Shown: one piece after another, positions 12,090-14,445 of the stretch
How the letters are laid out: the number at the start of each line of letters is the position of its first letter
Position numbering within the stretch: the stretch's first letter is position 1
DNA from: an uncultured Prevotella sp.
GTDB lineage: Bacteria > Bacteroidota > Bacteroidia > Bacteroidales > Bacteroidaceae
Assembly (NCBI GenBank): GCA_900539625.1
Contig: UQCW01000058.1
Coordinates: 1-14,445, forward strand
Reading direction: 5' to 3'
DNA length: 14,445 nt
Translations under genes and position numbers: made by a program
Notes under the pieces: generated by a model
The model's database searches: none
Seen by the model: the letters and a program-made list of their open reading frames with translations, nothing else
Told to the model about the DNA's origin: nothing

Positions 12090-13877
12090 ATGGAGAATTT
12101 TAAGAACGTTGCACCTCTGTCTGACTTTGACTGGAATGCATTCGAAAACGGAGTCACTGAAAGCGCTCAGAGCAAAGAAGAACTCGAGAAGGCTTATGAC
12201 AAGACTCTTGGTAGCGTCAACGAAAATGACGTCGTTGAAGGTACTGTCATCGCTATCAACAAGCGCGAAGTAGTTGTAAACATTGGCTACAAGAGCGATG
12301 GTATCATCCCTGTCAGTGAATTCCGCTACAATCCTGAACTCAAGGTAGGCGACCAGGTAGAAGTTTACATTGAAAGCCAGGAGGACAAAAAAGGACAGTT
12401 GGTTCTTTCTCACAAAAAAGCTCGTGCAAGCAAATCTTGGGAGCGTGTTAATCAGGCTCTTGAGAACAAGGAAGTGGTTAAGGGCTACATCAAGTGCCGC
12501 ACTAAGGGTGGTATGATTGTTGACGTATTCGGAATCGAAGCATTCTTGCCAGGTTCTCAGATTGACGTTAAGCCTATCCGCGACTACGATGTATTCGTAG
12601 GCAAGACCATGGAATTCCAAATCGTTAAGATTAACCAAGAATACAAGAACGTTGTCGTTTCTCACAAGGCTCTCATCGAAGCTGAACTCGAAGCTCAGAA
12701 GCAAGAGATCATCTCTAAACTCGAAAAGGGTCAGGTGCTTGAAGGTACCGTTAAGAACATCACTCCGTACGGTGTATTCATCGACCTCGGTGGCGTTGAC
12801 GGTCTCATCCACATCACAGACCTTTCTTGGGGCCGCGTAAGCGATCCACACGAAATCGTTCAACTCGACCAGAAGCTCAACGTTGTTATCCTCGACTTCG
12901 ATGAAGAGAAGAAGCGCATTGCCCTCGGTCTGAAGCAGCTCACTCCGCATCCTTGGGATGCCCTCGATCCTAACCTCAAGGTAGGTGACAAGGTTAAGGG
13001 TAAAGTTGTCGTGATGGCTGACTACGGTGCATTCGTAGAAATCGCTCCGGGCGTTGAAGGCCTTATCCACGTAAGCGAAATGAGCTGGAGCCAGCACTTG
13101 CGCTCAGCTCAGGACTTCTTGAAGGTAGGTGATGAAGTCGAAGCTGTCATCTTGACTCTCGACCGCACTGACCGCAAGATGTCTCTCGGCATCAAGCAGC
13201 TCAAGGAAGATCCTTGGAAGGACATCGAAGTTAAATATCCTGTAGGTTCTAAGCACCACGCAAAGGTTCGCAACTTCACCAACTTCGGTGTATTTGTAGA
13301 ACTCGAAGAAGGTGTTGACGGCCTCATCCACATCTCTGACCTTTCTTGGACTAAGAAGATTAAGCATCCATCAGAATTCACTCAGATTGGTGCAGACATC
13401 GAAGTTGTAGTTCTCGAAATTGACAAGGACAACCGTCGTTTGTCACTCGGCCACAAGCAGCTCGAAGAGAATCCTTGGAACGTATTCAAGACTGTCTTCA
13501 CTGAAGGTAGCATCCACGAAGGTACTATCATCGAAATGCTTGACAAGGGTGCCGTTGTTCAGCTCGAATATGGTGTAGAAGGTTTCGCAACTCCTAAGCA
13601 CCTCATCAAGCAGGACGGCAGCCACGCTGAACTCAACGAAAAACTTCCGTTCAAGGTGATTGAATTCAACAAGGACAGCAAGCGTATCATCCTTTCTCAC
13701 AGCCGTACATTCGAAGACGCTCAGCGTTCTGAAGCACGCGCTGAAAAGAAGGCCGCTCGCAAGTCTACCAAGAAGGAAGAAAGCACTGCAGCAATCCAGA
13801 ACCAGTTGGCTTCAAACAGCTTGGGCGACAACGATGCTCTCGCTGCATTGAAGGCAAAAATGGAAAAAGGCGAATAA
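12090..13877 (+). CDS. rpsA: 30S ribosomal protein S1
   Basis: Binds mRNA on the small ribosomal subunit and helps start translation. The 595 residues hold six S1 (OB-fold) domains, at about 46-108, 126-193, 213-282, 298-369, 385-457 and 474-538. The first two are the divergent ribosome-binding pair. Domains 3 to 5 carry the classic G-x-F-V/I...GVDGLIH-I/V-S/T-D/E-LSW signature, for instance YGVFIDLGGVDGLIHITDLS. The C-terminus is a Lys/Ala-rich tail (KKAARKSTKKEE) and then a short acidic-basic helix. Codon choice is strongly restricted compared with the neighbours, as in highly expressed genes. It is a single-gene transcript, with its own -7 box upstream and a strong terminator downstream. 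Bacteroidota S1 may matter more for start selection because Shine-Dalgarno sequences are rare. Confidence 0.96.
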   Translation: MENFKNVAPLSDFDWNAFENGVTESAQSKEELEKAYDKTLGSVNENDVVEGTVIAINKREVVVNIGYKSDGIIPVSEFRYNPELKVGDQVEVYIESQEDKKGQLVLSHKKARASKSWERVNQALENKEVVKGYIKCRTKGGMIVDVFGIEAFLPGSQIDVKPIRDYDVFVGKTMEFQIVKINQEYKNVVVSHKALIEAELEAQKQEIISKLEKGQVLEGTVKNITPYGVFIDLGGVDGLIHITDLSWGRVSDPHEIVQLDQKLNVVILDFDEEKKRIALGLKQLTPHPWDALDPNLKVGDKVKGKVVVMADYGAFVEIAPGVEGLIHVSEMSWSQHLRSAQDFLKVGDEVEAVILTLDRTDRKMSLGIKQLKEDPWKDIEVKYPVGSKHHAKVRNFTNFGVFVELEEGVDGLIHISDLSWTKKIKHPSEFTQIGADIEVVVLEIDKDNRRLSLGHKQLEENPWNVFKTVFTEGSIHEGTIIEMLDKGAVVQLEYGVEGFATPKHLIKQDGSHAELNEKLPFKVIEFNKDSKRIILSHSRTFEDAQRSEARAEKKAARKSTKKEESTAAIQNQLASNSLGDNDALAALKAKMEKGE

Positions 13878-13908
13878 TTCTCTGAATTAACAGAATAAAC
13901 CAATTAGT

Positions 13909-13947
13909 GCATCAATTTTCTGAACGGGAAATTGATGCGCTTTTTTT
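13909..13947 (+). terminator. rpsA intrinsic terminator
   Basis: GCATCAATTT (13909-13918) pairs perfectly with AAATTGATGC (13929-13938), followed by GC and seven T residues (13941-13947). A textbook intrinsic terminator, 32 bases after the rpsA stop. Confidence 0.88.
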
Positions 13948-14002
13948 ATTCCCTCTCAAGAAAACTTACAAACGTCAAATCATATTCGGGGTCAGAAAAT
14001 TT

Positions 14003-14357
14003 TTACAATGTGATTCTTTGCTCCTCAGCCATTTTATACTCATCACGGATAAATAACATTAGAAGCATCTCCGCCTTCGTTAGAGAAGCTTCTATTGGCC
14101 TCAATCTCCAAACCTTACTTACATCTTCATGGCGTTCACATCTTCGGAGCCAATACCACCATCTTTACTACTTGATTATATAGGATTATTTTCCTTTGCT
14201 TAACCTGGTCGGACAAATCCTTTTCCTTAAACTTGCCATAATCAGTACTTCTATCAAGATCCTCAAACACAGAATGCGCATGCTTAGGGCAATACCTCCG
14301 TAAGCCTTCTGCGTTGCGTTTTGAAGGGTATTCCACTCTTTGTTTCCCACTATCCAT
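14003..14357 (-). pseudogene. Frameshifted leftward gene remnant
   Basis: From ATG 14357 a frame of 73 residues (MDSGKQRVEYPSKRNAEGLR, then FEDLDRSTDYGKFKEKDLSD) ends at 14136. Protein-like sequence continues in the other two minus frames: SSKDGGIGSEDVNAMKM near 14120-14165, then VSKVWRLRPIEASLTKAEML and MAEEQRITL, stopping at 14003-14005. Shifts near 14150 and 14120 would join all three into one protein of about 115-118 residues. I do not recognise the family. No Shine-Dalgarno or convincing promoter is present. The alternatives are a short genuine 73-aa protein followed by chance frames, or sequencing errors. Confidence 0.35.
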
Positions 14358-14408
14358 CTACACGAAAAAAGGTAACCATCCGAAAGCCCCCGTCTTGTTA
14401 AATAAAAA

Positions 14409-14439
14409 ACTCGCAAGTTCATCACTTGCGAGTTTTTTT
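14409..14439. terminator. Bidirectional intrinsic terminator at the right edge
   Basis: ACTCGCAAGT (14409-14418) and ACTTGCGAGT (14424-14433) form a perfect 10-bp stem with a five-base loop. T-runs follow on both strands (seven T rightward; TTTTTATT leftward). It probably ends a leftward gene beyond the right edge, and could also end rightward transcripts. Confidence 0.85.
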
Positions 14440-14445
14440 ATAATA

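Noticed and set aside
12087..13097. 336-codon leftward open frame opposite rpsA
   Set aside because: Antisense shadow produced by the restricted codon use of ribosomal protein S1.
13932..14183. 83-codon rightward frame after rpsA
   Set aside because: Begins inside the rpsA terminator and lies opposite the more protein-like leftward remnant.

Overview
The window looks like a chromosomal piece of a Bacteroidales bacterium, most likely Prevotellaceae-like. Three things point there: promoters of the Bacteroidota type (TTTG about 19 bases before TAnnTTTG), start codons without Shine-Dalgarno sequences, and the gene content (bacterial HU next to a tiny Arg/Lys-rich AURKAIP1/COX24-like protein and RNase G, an HU-like protein fused to a winged helix, and a Bacteroidota-type six-domain ribosomal protein S1). 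Family and genus are inferred by eye, not searched.

Left third (1-3810), accessory in character. A leftward promoter at 18-49 serves a gene beyond the left edge. Positions 475-2300 hold four tandem leftward copies of an unrecognised protein of about 75 residues that begins METI and ends LD. Each copy was duplicated with pieces of its flanks: a decayed leftward coding tail whose TAA lies exactly 11 nt before the METI start, and, in three copies, a rightward coding tail whose TAA overlaps the small gene's TGA. The array ends in a leftward terminator at 270-306. Next come an unrecognised 127-residue protein and a 209-residue HU/winged-helix protein, both leftward, the latter behind a long GC-rich structured leader with 22-bp tandem repeats.

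Middle (3810-9000), mostly rightward metabolic and stress genes: an L-rhamnose mutarotase-family protein, an Fe-type superoxide dismutase, transketolase (its start fixed by a promoter inside the long open frame) and ribose-5-phosphate isomerase B. The last two act in the non-oxidative pentose phosphate pathway. They are followed by a nucleoid HU protein.

Right part (9000-14445): the 29-residue basic protein, RNase G, a 188-bp MITE-like inverted-repeat element, a leftward lipoprotein gene with palindromic sites over its likely promoter, and the gene for ribosomal protein S1 with a clear terminator. After that lies a leftward, apparently frameshifted gene remnant and a bidirectional terminator at the right edge.

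The strongest candidate for something undescribed is the four-copy small-gene array with its co-duplicated flanks. No tRNA, rRNA, CRISPR array or transposase gene was recognised.
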